Part shown: in pieces, positions 1-9,656 of the stretch | Layout: each line of letters opens with the position of its first letter | Position numbering within the stretch: the stretch's first letter is position 1 | NCBI GenBank assembly: GCA_016937795.1 | Contig: JAFGVV010000034.1 | Coordinates: forward strand, 1 to 64,000 | Direction of reading: 5' to 3' | Origin: Paludibacteraceae bacterium | Lineage (GTDB): Bacteria; Bacteroidota; Bacteroidia; Bacteroidales; Paludibacteraceae | DNA: 64,000 bases | Notes under the pieces: model-generated | The model's database searches: none | What the model saw: the letters and a program-made list of their open reading frames with translations, nothing else | Told to the model about the DNA's origin: nothing | Program-made: the position numbers and the translations under genes

Positions 1-2028
1 GTCGCCTGCGTTCTTGGTTGGGTTACTGAAAATACCTTCCACAGGAATGGTAAGAGTAGCCCAATCATTACTTGGAGTTACGATGTACCCATTTTCTACC
101 ATCAATTTTGTTCTTACGTCTTCGCCACCAATTTTGATGATAAATTCGTAATCGCCTGTAATTTTAATAGGAGTTGTGGTCTTGATATCAATTTTAAGAT
201 TGTATGTCAGAGGATTAGCTTGTTTCCATCCACCATTCGGATCGGGATGATTACAGCCAACAATCCACCAACCCGGACGGGAAATAAGTGTTAGATATCC
301 ATCGGCTTTGGCTTTGGCAGCATCGTAAGAATTTCCCCAGTTATCCCAGTCGGGAGCATGCCAGTCTGAAGCAGATCGGGTTTCGAAGTCCATGATCATG
401 AGCGTTTGTTCGGTAATCGGATCTGTTCCGGCCACAGTAAATTCGGTTGATAAAACTTCGTCGCCATTGAAAGCCACCAATTTAGCTTTTTGTTTACCCA
501 AAGGAGCAGTTTCGGGGACAAACACTTCAATAGAGGTTTCGGTGCGAACACCGTAAAGTACAGCTTTCACAGTTCCGAAATAAATGGCTTCTACCAAATG
601 AAGTTTTGTTCCTTCAAGAGTCAGTTTCTGACGGGGTTTCAGTGCGGCAGGAGTCACAGCAGTGACTACAGGTTTATTGGCAGCTTCCACTACCAGTTGG
701 TCGGTCGATGCTATTTCTGTTCCATTGGTGGTGATGAGTGTTACCACATCCGAGCCCACACATGCAGGAGGTACTGTTACTTCGAACGAAGTAGCCGTTG
801 CAGGAGTTACATCCACTGTAAGTCCGCCCACAAATTTCACCTGACGAACCAAATCGAGATCGGTACCGTTAATGGTAATGTTGTTTCCGGCCATCAGGGC
901 GAGCGGAGCAATGCTTGTAATGGTGGGTTTTACCAATGTAAGCGCTTCGGTTTCTGCTGTTTTACCTGAATGTGTATTGAGCGTTACTTTGCCTTCAGTG
1001 GCGGTAAGCGGTACAGCCACTTCGAGCGTGGTAGCTGTAAACGAGCTGATTACTCCTTTTACATCACCGCCAAATACAACTTCGGTTACCAAATCGAGAT
1101 TTGTTCCGGTAATGGTCAGCATGGCGCCGTTTTTCACAGGAGCTGGAGCAATGGCGCTAACGGCAGGACCTACAAGCTTAAGTTCTTCTGCATATTCCAC
1201 TTCCACACCCGATAAGGCAACCATTTTCAGTGTTCCTTCTTTGGCTGTTTCGGGTACATTTACAGTGATTTGCGTTTTTTCGGCATTTACTGTAAACTCA
1301 CTTACTTTCAGGTTATCGCTGAAAATAATTTCATTTACCAACTGAAAATCAGTTCCGTTGATCTGAAGAGCAGTTCCGGGTTTTACAGGATTCGAACTAA
1401 TGCCTGTAAATTTAGGAAGTGTTACGTTCAGTTCGGTAGCAGTGAACACCATTACAGGAATTTCAGCACCGTTTGAAACAATCACTTTTCCTGTTTGTCC
1501 TTCCACAGGCACGGTTACTTCAATTTTGTTACGGCTTTGGCTTACAAAGTCGGCGCTGTCCACAGTCACTCCATCGCTGAAAATAACCTGAGCAATCAGG
1601 TTCAGATAATCGCCATTGATGGTCAGCTTGTCGCCCGCTTTTACTGTGGCGGGAGCAAAATTTTCGATGGAGATTGGTTCCGAGAAAGTCAGCGGAGTTT
1701 TAGTTTCGATATTTCCCTGAGGAGTTTTCAGGGTTACTTTTCCGGGCATTGCATTCTGAGGAATGGTAATTACCAGTTCGGTAGCCGTTTTCGAAACGAA
1801 CTCTGTGATTTCGATATTGGGTTGAAGCACAATGGCGGTCGCTTTATCGAGATTGGCCCCGATAAATTTCAGTTCACCGCCCCGAAGGGCAGGTGAAGGA
1901 CCGAACACGCTTAGTTTGACGGTGGTGAGATCTTCTTCATCGCGATCGCACGAAGTGAACAATGTTCCACCTATCAAAATGCAGGCCATAAGGCTGGCAT
2001 ACAGAAATTTATTTATATTGTGTCGCAT
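1..2028 (-). CDS. Surface lipoprotein with six IPT/TIG repeats and a C-terminal binding-type domain (partial, cut by left edge)
   Basis: The reading frame is open from an ATG at 2028 to base 1 (676 codons) and runs off the window. The N-terminus is a lipoprotein signal with lipobox Cys27 (LFTSC), so it should sit on the outer membrane. Residues about 35-520 hold six IPT/TIG-like immunoglobulin repeats of about 80 residues, each opening with a pattern like P..V..G..L.I.G..L. The remainder, starting near the motif MIMDFE, looks like a beta-sandwich carbohydrate-binding domain rich in Trp and Gly (for example RPGWW). It is the fourth gene of a tight operon (26 bp after the previous gene) behind SusC and SusD, the usual place of surface glycan-binding proteins. 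A glycan-binding role is inferred from position and architecture; the substrate is unknown. Confidence 0.8.
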   Translation of the reverse strand, partial: MRHNINKFLYASLMACILIGGTLFTSCDRDEEDLTTVKLSVFGPSPALRGGELKFIGANLDKATAIVLQPNIEITEFVSKTATELVITIPQNAMPGKVTLKTPQGNIETKTPLTFSEPISIENFAPATVKAGDKLTINGDYLNLIAQVIFSDGVTVDSADFVSQSRNKIEVTVPVEGQTGKVIVSNGAEIPVMVFTATELNVTLPKFTGISSNPVKPGTALQINGTDFQLVNEIIFSDNLKVSEFTVNAEKTQITVNVPETAKEGTLKMVALSGVEVEYAEELKLVGPAVSAIAPAPVKNGAMLTITGTNLDLVTEVVFGGDVKGVISSFTATTLEVAVPLTATEGKVTLNTHSGKTAETEALTLVKPTITSIAPLALMAGNNITINGTDLDLVRQVKFVGGLTVDVTPATATSFEVTVPPACVGSDVVTLITTNGTEIASTDQLVVEAANKPVVTAVTPAALKPRQKLTLEGTKLHLVEAIYFGTVKAVLYGVRTETSIEVFVPETAPLGKQKAKLVAFNGDEVLSTEFTVAGTDPITEQTLMIMDFETRSASDWHAPDWDNWGNSYDAAKAKADGYLTLISRPGWWIVGCNHPDPNGGWKQANPLTYNLKIDIKTTTPIKITGDYEFIIKIGGEDVRTKLMVENGYIVTPSNDWATLTIPVEGIFSNPTKNAGD

Positions 2029-2054
2029 AAATCTGATTTTTTTAATGATTAAAA

Positions 2055-3305
2055 TTATTCAGCCGGAACTACACGGATATTGTCGATGCAGATTTCAGGA
2101 TTACAGTCTTCGCCTTTGGCCTGATCGCCGCCATGCCACAGGAAGAAAGTAAGACCTCCCCAATTGCCTGCCGAAGCAAGATCTAATCCAACACCTTCAT
2201 GATTGTATTTAAAGTCTTTGATTGGAAGTGTGATTGTTTCCCAACCATCTGTTGTGTACGATCCTGTAGCTTTCCAAGGTATCCAGAGTCCGCGTGGTGT
2301 GGTACCATCGCCCAGGTAGCTATTGGTTCCTGAAGTAGCCCACGAAGTGAAGATCATTTGCAGTGCACCTGATTTCCATGCCTGTGTTACATTGATTTCA
2401 AATTTAATGACAGCATCGGCAGGAGCAATGCTGAACAAATCGCCTTCGGGACGACCATTGGAAGTTCCCCAAAGGTTGAACGAAAATGCATCTTCGTTCC
2501 ACGAGGCGCTTGCATCGGCAGTCATAGCACCTTTAAAGCGAACATATTTTCCGGTGATACCAGCCACAGGGTCAGAGTCGGAAGTTACTCCGGAGCGCCA
2601 ACCACCGTTAGCATTCAGATTGTCCCAGTCGAGAATCATACCACGGTTGTCGCGGAACCAGAATTTCGAACGGGTGGTGCCATAGCGGCTTTCTACCGAA
2701 ACCGGACCGGGTTGAGCTCCTGCAGGAACTTTTACCTGTATTTCGTTCAGACTGTACGAAACGATCTCTGTTGCTTTGATGTTCGGGGTGAAAATCACAT
2801 TCGGATTTTCGGAACCGGCTACTGAAAGGAAATAATTTCCTCTGATCACAGCGACTTCGCCATCGGCTGCAAATTCACATTTCATGTTACTTACAAGCGG
2901 TGCAGGTACATCCACTTTAAAATCCAGCTTTACAGTGTCGCTGTTTTGAGTGATGAGGTACATTTTATTGGTTACTACTGTTGGAATTACAGTAGGAACA
3001 CTCGTAATAAGCGCTGTTGGAGTAATCAGACTGGTATTAAGTACGGTTTTCTGGTCGTTGAACCAGATTTCCTTCACACTGGTGAGGTTTTCGCCCACCA
3101 GAGCAATGGTTTTTCCCATAAATGCACTGGTAATGAGCGAGTCGGCGCTCACTGCATCGGGAATGCGCACATAATGTACCACAGGTACACCATTCGTCAG
3201 TTCAAAGGCATCCGGATTGTCGTTACAGGCTGGCAGAAGCGCAAGTGCAGCTAAAGCCACCACCGGGAAAACGATCTTTGTGAGTGATTTATATATAGTT
3301 TTCAT
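2055..3305 (-). CDS. Surface glycan-binding lipoprotein with IPT/TIG domains
   Basis: A 416-residue protein with a lipoprotein signal ending at lipobox Cys27 (LPAC). Residues about 38-220 look like two IPT/TIG immunoglobulin-type domains. The C-terminal half (about 225-416) is a beta-sandwich-like domain starting at MILDWDN and ending ICIDNIRVVP, the form of the C-terminal domains of SusE/SGBP-type proteins. It lies 23 bp downstream of SusD and 26 bp upstream of the six-TIG lipoprotein, whose C-terminus also starts with a similar motif (MIMDFE), so the two may be paired binding proteins for one glycan. It would act on the outer membrane surface beside SusCD. No catalytic motif is visible. The ligand cannot be read from the sequence. 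Confidence 0.8.
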   Translation of the reverse strand: MKTIYKSLTKIVFPVVALAALALLPACNDNPDAFELTNGVPVVHYVRIPDAVSADSLITSAFMGKTIALVGENLTSVKEIWFNDQKTVLNTSLITPTALITSVPTVIPTVVTNKMYLITQNSDTVKLDFKVDVPAPLVSNMKCEFAADGEVAVIRGNYFLSVAGSENPNVIFTPNIKATEIVSYSLNEIQVKVPAGAQPGPVSVESRYGTTRSKFWFRDNRGMILDWDNLNANGGWRSGVTSDSDPVAGITGKYVRFKGAMTADASASWNEDAFSFNLWGTSNGRPEGDLFSIAPADAVIKFEINVTQAWKSGALQMIFTSWATSGTNSYLGDGTTPRGLWIPWKATGSYTTDGWETITLPIKDFKYNHEGVGLDLASAGNWGGLTFFLWHGGDQAKGEDCNPEICIDNIRVVPAE

Positions 3306-3328
3306 AAACTTTTGATTTATTATTTTGA

Positions 3329-5005
3329 TTAATAACCAATTGAACTAAAGTCGAATGCTACCGGATCTTCGCTCAGGCGTGGATTGGCTGCAAGGTCGGT
3401 ATCGGGGAAAGGAATGGTGAACACAATGTTCGAACGAACCACTTTCCATGAGCCCAGCGTAACGGTGGATGCTTCTGCTTCGCCTTTGTAATATGCATCA
3501 ATATTGTTCCATGAACCGCGTTCCTGTGCAGCAAGTTTATCTTTTGCCAGTTCGGGATTGTAGTAGCTCAGTCGCACAAAATCGTACCAGTTGTCGCCTT
3601 CGCAAGCCAGTTCTTTGCGACGTTCGTTGAAAATATCGTCGAAAGTAATGCTTGTTTTAGGGCTTACGCCATTGATACTACGGCTACGTACGGCATTGAA
3701 AGCTGCAAGCGCTTTGGCATCGCTGGTGGAAGCTCCGTTTCCGAGAACAGCTTCAGCATAAACCAAATATACATCGGCTAAACGAAGAATATGAGTAGCC
3801 AGAGATGTAGCCATTCTGTCCATCCCGCTTCCGATTCCAATTACGTGGTCGTTGTTGTTGCCTACCAAATGTTTCACCACGTTCGATCCGGTTCCTACGC
3901 CGTAGGTTATGTCGCCGTTTACCCAGTTGTAGGTAAATCCACCTTTGTCGGACCAGAAATATTCGTATTTGTCGCCCAGCATCATCATAGTTGCTTTGCG
4001 TCGATCGTCATTGTTGATGCGGGTTGTTTTGTTGGTTGCATCTTCTCCAAAAAGATTTTGAAGGTCGATAGTTATACCTGCCCATGTTCCCCAGGTGTCG
4101 GCAAATTCAGAGAATCCATTCAGTCCGAGATCCGACTGAAGTGAGTTTTGACAAGTCCACTGTGCACCTACAGTCCAGCGCCATGAAATCAGACTTTCGT
4201 CCGAGATATTGTTTTTCAGTCGGAAAATGTCGGAATACTCAGGAGTAAGTATGCGTCCGCTTTTTTCGATAACCTCATTGGCATAATAAGCTGCCTTTTC
4301 GAGGTCGGCCTGCACGCGTGTACCGCTTTGTCCGTAACCCGATTTGGTGAGATATACTTTTGCCATAAGTCCCATTGCAGCATATTTATCGATACGGCCG
4401 GGCTGATTTTCTTCAGGAAGCAGGTCGATAGCCTGTTCAAGTGTTTTCACAATGTAGGTATATACATCTTCTACACGATTTTTGTAAATACTGTTCGAAT
4501 TATTGTTGGCAATAATTTCGCTGTTGTTGTGAATAATAGGCACTGCACCCCAAATGCGTACGAGATAGAAGTAAGTCATGGCTTTCCATGTCAGCGCTTC
4601 GCCTTTTACGGTGTTGAGAGTGGTTTTTGATACTTTCGGACCGGCTTTCAGATTGAGGTTTTCAATCAGCGTATTGCAATAAGCATTTACCGACCACAGC
4701 GAAGCCGAAGCATTACGCAAGTCATCGTCGCTCGATTTGAGTATAAAAGCCTGATATCCATTGTCGGTTCCGTAGAATATATTTCCGGCCAACACATCCC
4801 CAATTTTCACAAAACCACGTTGAAAATCGTACCATGGTGAGTTGTAAATAGGATTTACGGCCTGAAAACACTGTTCGTCGGTCTGGTAAAAACCATCGAT
4901 GGTGTAATTGTCCATCGTGGGTCGGTTGAGGAAGTCCTCGCAGGAGGTAGCTCCAACCATCAGCAAAGCTGCCAAAGCCAGCGATTTTATATTTAGAATT
5001 TTCAT
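3329..5005 (-). CDS. SusD/RagB-family outer-membrane glycan-binding lipoprotein
   Basis: A SusD-like protein of 558 residues. The start is placed at 5005 because it gives a canonical lipoprotein signal (MKILNIKSLALA, lipobox ATSC, Cys22); an upstream in-frame ATG at 5020 would add five residues. The N-terminal part shows the SusD-like helical TPR region (for example TYFYLVRIWGAVP), and the C-terminal part the conserved block with ERRKELACEGDNWYDFVRL and a closing PFPDTDLAANP. SusD proteins form a lid on the SusC channel and bind the oligosaccharide. The gene follows SusC by 23 bp and is followed by two TIG lipoproteins. The family is certain; the substrate is not. Confidence 0.95.
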   Translation of the reverse strand: MKILNIKSLALAALLMVGATSCEDFLNRPTMDNYTIDGFYQTDEQCFQAVNPIYNSPWYDFQRGFVKIGDVLAGNIFYGTDNGYQAFILKSSDDDLRNASASLWSVNAYCNTLIENLNLKAGPKVSKTTLNTVKGEALTWKAMTYFYLVRIWGAVPIIHNNSEIIANNNSNSIYKNRVEDVYTYIVKTLEQAIDLLPEENQPGRIDKYAAMGLMAKVYLTKSGYGQSGTRVQADLEKAAYYANEVIEKSGRILTPEYSDIFRLKNNISDESLISWRWTVGAQWTCQNSLQSDLGLNGFSEFADTWGTWAGITIDLQNLFGEDATNKTTRINNDDRRKATMMMLGDKYEYFWSDKGGFTYNWVNGDITYGVGTGSNVVKHLVGNNNDHVIGIGSGMDRMATSLATHILRLADVYLVYAEAVLGNGASTSDAKALAAFNAVRSRSINGVSPKTSITFDDIFNERRKELACEGDNWYDFVRLSYYNPELAKDKLAAQERGSWNNIDAYYKGEAEASTVTLGSWKVVRSNIVFTIPFPDTDLAANPRLSEDPVAFDFSSIGY

Positions 5006-5028
5006 ATTATTTCCTTTCAATTAAAAGA

Positions 5029-8000
5029 TTAGAATGACAGGTTGATACCAAATGTGTAAATCTGAGGTGAAGGATAGCGTCCGTTGTCGAGTCCGTACAC
5101 GTTCACGCTGGCGGTGCTCACACCAATTTCAGGATCGAAACCAGAATATTTAGTGAGCGTAAGCAGGTTTTGTACGTTGGCATACACACGCAAATTGGTC
5201 AGGTGAAGTTTACGAACCAGTTTTGATTCGAAGTTATAACCCAGTACAATGTTTTTTACGCGCAGGTATGAGCCATCCTCTACATAGCGGTCCGAAAGGC
5301 GGTTGTTGTCGTTCGGGTCGTTTTGAATAGCGCGGGGCTGTGAGGCATTGGTATTGCTTACGCGTACATTGTCGATATCGTCGAACCAGTTGTTTACTGT
5401 CCCTCCTGTTGAATTAACTCTTGGGTAAGTAAACGAAGGATCAATCTGTTCGAGACGTGCGCGGTCGGTCACTACTGAGAGCTGATTGTTCCACAACGAT
5501 TCCATATTGGTAAGGTTGCGCGACATGTAGTTCAGCACTTTATTGCCATAAGTACCGTTGATAAATACTGTAAGATCGAAGTTTTTGTAGTTGAATGTAT
5601 TATTCAAACCAAAAGTGAAAACAGGAAGTGGCGAGCCGATAAATGTACGGTCCTTGTCGTTAATCACTCCATCTTCGTTTACATCTTCGAATTTCAGGTC
5701 GCCCGGATAAACTGTATTTGTACGGCTGAATGAAACGCCATCAGCAGGATATTTTTCGGCAGTAGCCCATCCCTTAATGTCGTCGATATCTTTGTAAATA
5801 CCAGCGACCTTATAGCCATAATATCCGTAAAGCGATTCGCCAACCAGTGTACGCGAAACCACATCACTCCATTGTCCGTAACCTTCGAGGTAAGCAGCGT
5901 CGGTGCCATCGAGTGCTACCAATGTGTTTTTGTTGAATGAAACCTGTAGTTCGGTGTCCCAGTTTAATCCCTGACCTTTCATATTGTGCGAAGTAATTGA
6001 AAACTCAAGACCTTTGTTATCTATTGTTCCGAAATTACCTCTTGGAGCAGCGAGTGCGCTCGAACCATTTCCACGTGTTCCCATGTACGAAGGTAACTGC
6101 ATTTGCATCAACATATTGCGCGACACCTTGTCGTATGCATCAACGGTAAGATCAATGCGATTGTTGAGGAGAGAAAGGTCAAGACCCACGTTGAATTGTT
6201 CCTGAGTTTCCCACTGCACATAAGGATTAGCAATGTTGCTCTGGCGGTAACCAAGTCCGAGACCTGTTGACATTTTTGCAATAGACGCACCCCATGCATA
6301 TCCGCCAATGTTCTGATTACCGGTTTGTCCCCAACCTACGCGCAGTTTTCCGTTGCTGAAAATTTCATTTATGTTTTGCATAAAATCTTCGTTTGTGAAA
6401 CGCCACGAAGCTGCGAATGAATGGAATGGAGCCCAGCGGTTCAGCGGACCAAAGTTTGATGAACCGTCGTAACGGAATGTATAAGTAGCATAATACTTAT
6501 CGTTGTAGTTATAATTTCCACGGGCAAAAGCCGAAGCCATAGCTGAGCTACCAAATCCGTAGTTAATTTGTGGATCGGAACCCAGTGCAGGATTATGAAT
6601 GCTGTTGTCGGGAAGGTTGGTTGCAGAAGCGGCCAGGTATTCCCAGCTCGATTCCGACATTTCCTGTCCGGCCATCAGGTTCACTTTGTGCAAATCGAAA
6701 TCGCGGGCATAGGTCAGGTAGTTTTTCAACTGCCAGTACATTCCCTGGTTGTGCTGACGGGCACTACTATTAATATCGCGTTTCCAGCTACCATATTTTG
6801 CTGTAGGGCGGAAGCGTTCGGCATCCGAGCCATTTATAGAAACTGCAATGTCTGAATGGAGAGTAAGATATTTTGAGAAATTAATATCCACATAGAAGTT
6901 TGCATTCAAAAGTGTACGTTTCAGAATATTATCCTCATCCATAGCTTTTGCAATAGGATTGATACGTGAAGCCACACCTTCGCGGATGATACTGGTGTAA
7001 TTTCCGTCCATATCATAAATAGGTATATCGGGAGTTGAAAGTAATGCAATATTCAGAATACCTTCGTCGCTGTCCACCAGTCCGAGGCGTTCCTGAGTAT
7101 CAGAGTAGTTGATATTCAACCCGAGTTTCAGCCATTTTTTCAGTTGGGCATCGAGGTTGGTGCGGAATGAGAAACGATTGAAAGTGGTTCCGATCACGGT
7201 TCCATCCTGTCCCATATACGATCCTGATACATAATACTTCATAATATCGTTACCACCCGAAGCATTTATGGTGTGGTTTTGCATGGGTGCAATCTGAAAA
7301 ACTGCATCCTGCCAGTTTGTACCGTTACCAAGCAACGAAGGATCGCGGAACTCTTCGCGCACATCTCTGCCGGCAGTTTCGCTGGCCATGGCATTGCTGT
7401 ATTCGGCAAAGTTGCTGAGGTTCATTACCTCGAGACGTTTGGCCTGACGCTGATAGCCGTAAAGTCCTTCGTACGAAAATTTAGCTTCGCCGGCTTTACC
7501 GCGTTTGGTGGTTATAAGTACAACCCCGTTTGATGCACGAGAACCATAAATGGCTGTAGCCGAAGCATCTTTCAGGATTTCCATCGAAATAATATCGGAA
7601 GGGTTGATAGTGGAGAGCACAGAAATAGTAGAATGAGAACCGTTGCCAAGTGCATCGCCCAAACCGAATGAAGTCCCTGAGTTGCTTCCACCGCCTACGG
7701 GTACACCGTCGATTACATAAAGAGGTTCAGCGTCGGCGTTGATTGTACTATGACCGCGCACACGAATTGAAACAGACGAACCCGGAGCTCCCGAAGTCTG
7801 AACGGCTGTTACCCCTGCCACGCGACCCTGCAAAGCCTGATCCATGTTGGTAATAATGGAACCTTTCAGCTTGTCTTCGCCTACAGTGACCGAAGCACCT
7901 GAGAGGTCGCTTTTGCGGGCGTTACCATAACCAATGGCTACTACCTCGTCGAGCACACGTGCATCCGACTGCATTTTTACATTGATTACTTTGTTGCGAA

Positions 8001-8256
8001 CCGAAATTTCCTGTTTCTCCATACCGATATAGCTGAAGACAAGAACCGAACCCTGCGCAGCATTGATACTGTACCGGCCATCAATGTCGGTCACTGTACC
8101 GCTTTGGGTTCCTTTTACCTGCACAGATACACCTACCAATGGACTTCCATCGGACGCATCGGTTACAACTCCCGAAACAGAAATGCTTTGCTGTGCATTC
8201 AGCAAAAATACTCCGAACAGGAGTAGCACTGATAGAAAAATGATTTTTCTTTTCAT
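5029..8256 (-). CDS. SusC/RagA-family TonB-dependent outer-membrane transporter
   Basis: A 1075-residue SusC-type transporter. It has a signal peptide ending near LLNAQQ, a CarboxypepD_reg-like domain (about 25-105, starting VSGVVTDASDG), a plug domain (about 115-225, with the SusC signature LDEVVAIGYG and the region DASATAIYGSRASNGV) and a beta-barrel to the C-terminal Phe. There is no extra STN domain between signal and CarboxypepD_reg domain, so regulation by an ECF sigma/anti-sigma pair through SusC is unlikely. It imports oligosaccharides with TonB energy together with SusD, 23 bp downstream. A promoter-like box lies about 80 bp upstream. It heads the four-gene minus-strand operon at the left end of the window. 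Confidence 0.96.
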   Translation of the reverse strand: MKRKIIFLSVLLLFGVFLLNAQQSISVSGVVTDASDGSPLVGVSVQVKGTQSGTVTDIDGRYSINAAQGSVLVFSYIGMEKQEISVRNKVINVKMQSDARVLDEVVAIGYGNARKSDLSGASVTVGEDKLKGSIITNMDQALQGRVAGVTAVQTSGAPGSSVSIRVRGHSTINADAEPLYVIDGVPVGGGSNSGTSFGLGDALGNGSHSTISVLSTINPSDIISMEILKDASATAIYGSRASNGVVLITTKRGKAGEAKFSYEGLYGYQRQAKRLEVMNLSNFAEYSNAMASETAGRDVREEFRDPSLLGNGTNWQDAVFQIAPMQNHTINASGGNDIMKYYVSGSYMGQDGTVIGTTFNRFSFRTNLDAQLKKWLKLGLNINYSDTQERLGLVDSDEGILNIALLSTPDIPIYDMDGNYTSIIREGVASRINPIAKAMDEDNILKRTLLNANFYVDINFSKYLTLHSDIAVSINGSDAERFRPTAKYGSWKRDINSSARQHNQGMYWQLKNYLTYARDFDLHKVNLMAGQEMSESSWEYLAASATNLPDNSIHNPALGSDPQINYGFGSSAMASAFARGNYNYNDKYYATYTFRYDGSSNFGPLNRWAPFHSFAASWRFTNEDFMQNINEIFSNGKLRVGWGQTGNQNIGGYAWGASIAKMSTGLGLGYRQSNIANPYVQWETQEQFNVGLDLSLLNNRIDLTVDAYDKVSRNMLMQMQLPSYMGTRGNGSSALAAPRGNFGTIDNKGLEFSITSHNMKGQGLNWDTELQVSFNKNTLVALDGTDAAYLEGYGQWSDVVSRTLVGESLYGYYGYKVAGIYKDIDDIKGWATAEKYPADGVSFSRTNTVYPGDLKFEDVNEDGVINDKDRTFIGSPLPVFTFGLNNTFNYKNFDLTVFINGTYGNKVLNYMSRNLTNMESLWNNQLSVVTDRARLEQIDPSFTYPRVNSTGGTVNNWFDDIDNVRVSNTNASQPRAIQNDPNDNNRLSDRYVEDGSYLRVKNIVLGYNFESKLVRKLHLTNLRVYANVQNLLTLTKYSGFDPEIGVSTASVNVYGLDNGRYPSPQIYTFGINLSF

Positions 8257-8311
8257 GGAATTAGAATTTATATTTAATGGTTAGTTATTCCGAAATGAAT
8301 AATCCTTATAC

Positions 8312-8524
8312 AAAATGACACATTTCGACTTTGCAAATGTAGAGCATCTTATACAAGATTAAACATATTTTTTTATCATTAAATGATACTTTTCCGACGT
8401 TAAAATGACATATTTTGCCGTGATATGGTTAAATTGGGGTATGTTATTATGATTTTCTGCTTTACAACATGTTTTTATAAATATCGAATTTAGTATTTTT
8501 CCTGTTTGTTAAGTGATACTTTTC
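8312..8524. repeat. Two pairs of short direct repeats upstream of the first susC
   Basis: The intergenic stretch before SusC carries two direct-repeat pairs. TGATACTTTTC occurs at 8384-8394 and 8514-8524, 130 bases apart. AAAATGACAyATTT occurs at 8312-8325 and 8402-8415, 90 bases apart. They flank the putative -7 box and could be regulator-binding sites, but in AT-rich DNA chance repeats of 11-14 bases are possible. No gene is seen in this stretch. Confidence 0.35.
8334..8341 (-). promoter_or_regulatory. Probable -7 box of the first susCD operon promoter
   Basis: On the minus strand this reads TACATTTG, fitting the Bacteroidota -7 consensus TAnnTTTG, about 80 bases before the SusC ATG. A matching -33 TTTG at the usual 19-20 base spacing is not obvious (a weak TTTA lies 18 bases upstream), so the promoter may need an activator. 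Confidence 0.5.
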
Positions 8525-8530
8525 GGATAA

Positions 8531-8569
8531 AAAAAGCCGGACAATCAGAGACTGATCATCCGGCTTTTT
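8531..8569 (-). terminator. Rho-independent terminator after the queuosine-precursor transporter
   Basis: A strong hairpin with an 11-bp outer stem (AAAAAGCCGGA / TCCGGCTTTTT) and an inner CAATCAG/CTGATCA stem. On the minus strand it is followed by a run of seven T and lies about 30 bases past the stop of the gene at 8602-9282. The A-run on the other side makes it potentially bidirectional. Confidence 0.85.
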
Positions 8570-8601
8570 AATGTGCGTTGAATATGAAATGAGTTGTTTT
8601 T

Positions 8602-9282
8602 TTAGAGGTCTTTTATCTTTAGAGGATTGTACGAAATGTCCTCGTCGTACACATCGACTCCCTCAATTTTTTTCACCCTTTTTACAATCACGTTAGTAAG
8701 TGGTAAAATAATAATCTCGTAAGCTGTTTTCATGGCTGTTTGTGTGGCCACCAATACCAACATATCTTTGGTTGGAATAATGGCATAAAAAGCCAGTGTG
8801 AAAAACACTATCGAGTCGGCACCTTCGCCAATAAGTGTCGACACCACTGCACGAATGGAAAATCCACGACCGCGTTGCAGTATTTTCATTTTACTCATAA
8901 CATAGGCATTCAGAAACGAACCAACCAGAAATGCAGCAAAGCTGGCCAATGTAATACGCAGGGTATTGCCCAGTACCAAGTCGAAAGCATCGCCGTGTGT
9001 GAAATTTTCGGAGCCCGGCACCCAAATGCTCAGTCGGAAAATAATTACAGCCAGAAAGTTCATGGCAAATCCGTACCAGATAATCAGACGCGCCTTGCGG
9101 TAGCCCCAAACTTCGGCTATCAGGTCGTTTACTATGTACGATACAGGGAAGATCAATAATCCGGCAGTAGCTTCGATAGGGCCAATGCGGATTAATTTTT
9201 GTTCAATAATGTTGGCTACAATCAGGCAAACGGTAAAGAGTAAGCCTGCAGCCATAAAAGCGACAGAAACTTGTTTTTTCAT
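8602..9282 (-). CDS. yhhQ: Queuosine precursor transporter (YhhQ family)
   Basis: A 226-residue membrane protein with about six hydrophobic segments. It shows the family pattern: an early segment with VANIIEQK, PVSYIVNDLIAEVWGYRKAR near residues 47-66, then a conserved GEGADSIVFF segment followed by the last helices. YhhQ-family proteins take up queuosine precursors such as preQ0/preQ1 for tRNA modification; the specific substrate is inferred from the family. It is a single-gene unit with its own promoter at 9345-9376 and terminator at 8531-8569. I looked for a preQ1 riboswitch in the short leader and saw none. Confidence 0.88.
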   Translation of the reverse strand: MKKQVSVAFMAAGLLFTVCLIVANIIEQKLIRIGPIEATAGLLIFPVSYIVNDLIAEVWGYRKARLIIWYGFAMNFLAVIIFRLSIWVPGSENFTHGDAFDLVLGNTLRITLASFAAFLVGSFLNAYVMSKMKILQRGRGFSIRAVVSTLIGEGADSIVFFTLAFYAIIPTKDMLVLVATQTAMKTAYEIIILPLTNVIVKRVKKIEGVDVYDEDISYNPLKIKDL

Positions 9283-9344
9283 TTTTTCTTGTTTTTTACG
9301 TGGTATTCAAGCACACGTTCCGGCATTTGCGCCGAAAACGGCTG

Positions 9345-9376
9345 CAAAGATAATGCAGTAATTTGGATTTGGCAAA
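9345..9376 (-). promoter_or_regulatory. Bacteroidota-type promoter for the queuosine-precursor transporter
   Basis: Minus strand: TTTG at 9376-9373, 20 bases, then TATCTTTG at 9352-9345. This is a full match to the Bacteroidota -33/-7 consensus, about 60 bases before the ATG at 9282. Confidence 0.75.
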
Positions 9377-9656
9377 CATAGCAATTTACAATTTAGGGAT
9401 TTACAATTTACAATTGGGAGGTGGTGGAACTTTGAAACCTGAAACTTTGAACAAAGAGTAAAGAACAAAGGACAAAAGACAAGAATGATGGAGGCGTGAT
9501 TAATTTAGAATGACTTCCGAAGCCCGAAATCTTCAAATCCCAAATCTTCAAATTTTCAAATCCACAATACTGAAACGTGAAACCTTGAATCTTGAAATTT
9601 CGGGTACTGATAATAAAAAAAATAATTATCTTCGCAAATCGAAAAACTCACACTCT
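9377..9656. other. Intergenic stretch with degenerate short repeats, no gene seen
   Basis: AT-rich intergenic DNA made of degenerate repeats: ATTTACAATTTA-like units near 9380-9415, TTTGAAACCTGAAACTTTGAA near 9431-9451, and CAAATCYTCAAAT-like units near 9531-9560. The protease frame stays open back to 9510, but that extension translates to this repeat DNA and lacks coding character. A weak -7-like box (TATCTTCG, 9627-9634) lies just before the protease start. Confidence 0.5.

Noticed and set aside
9283..9400. preQ1 riboswitch in the leader of the queuosine-precursor transporter
   Set aside because: The leader from the promoter to the ATG is only about 60 bases and shows no preQ1-I or preQ1-II conserved core.
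9510..9656. 49-codon extension of the aspartyl protease
   Set aside because: It would hide the signal peptide behind a repeat-derived segment; the ATG at 9657 gives a normal secreted protein.
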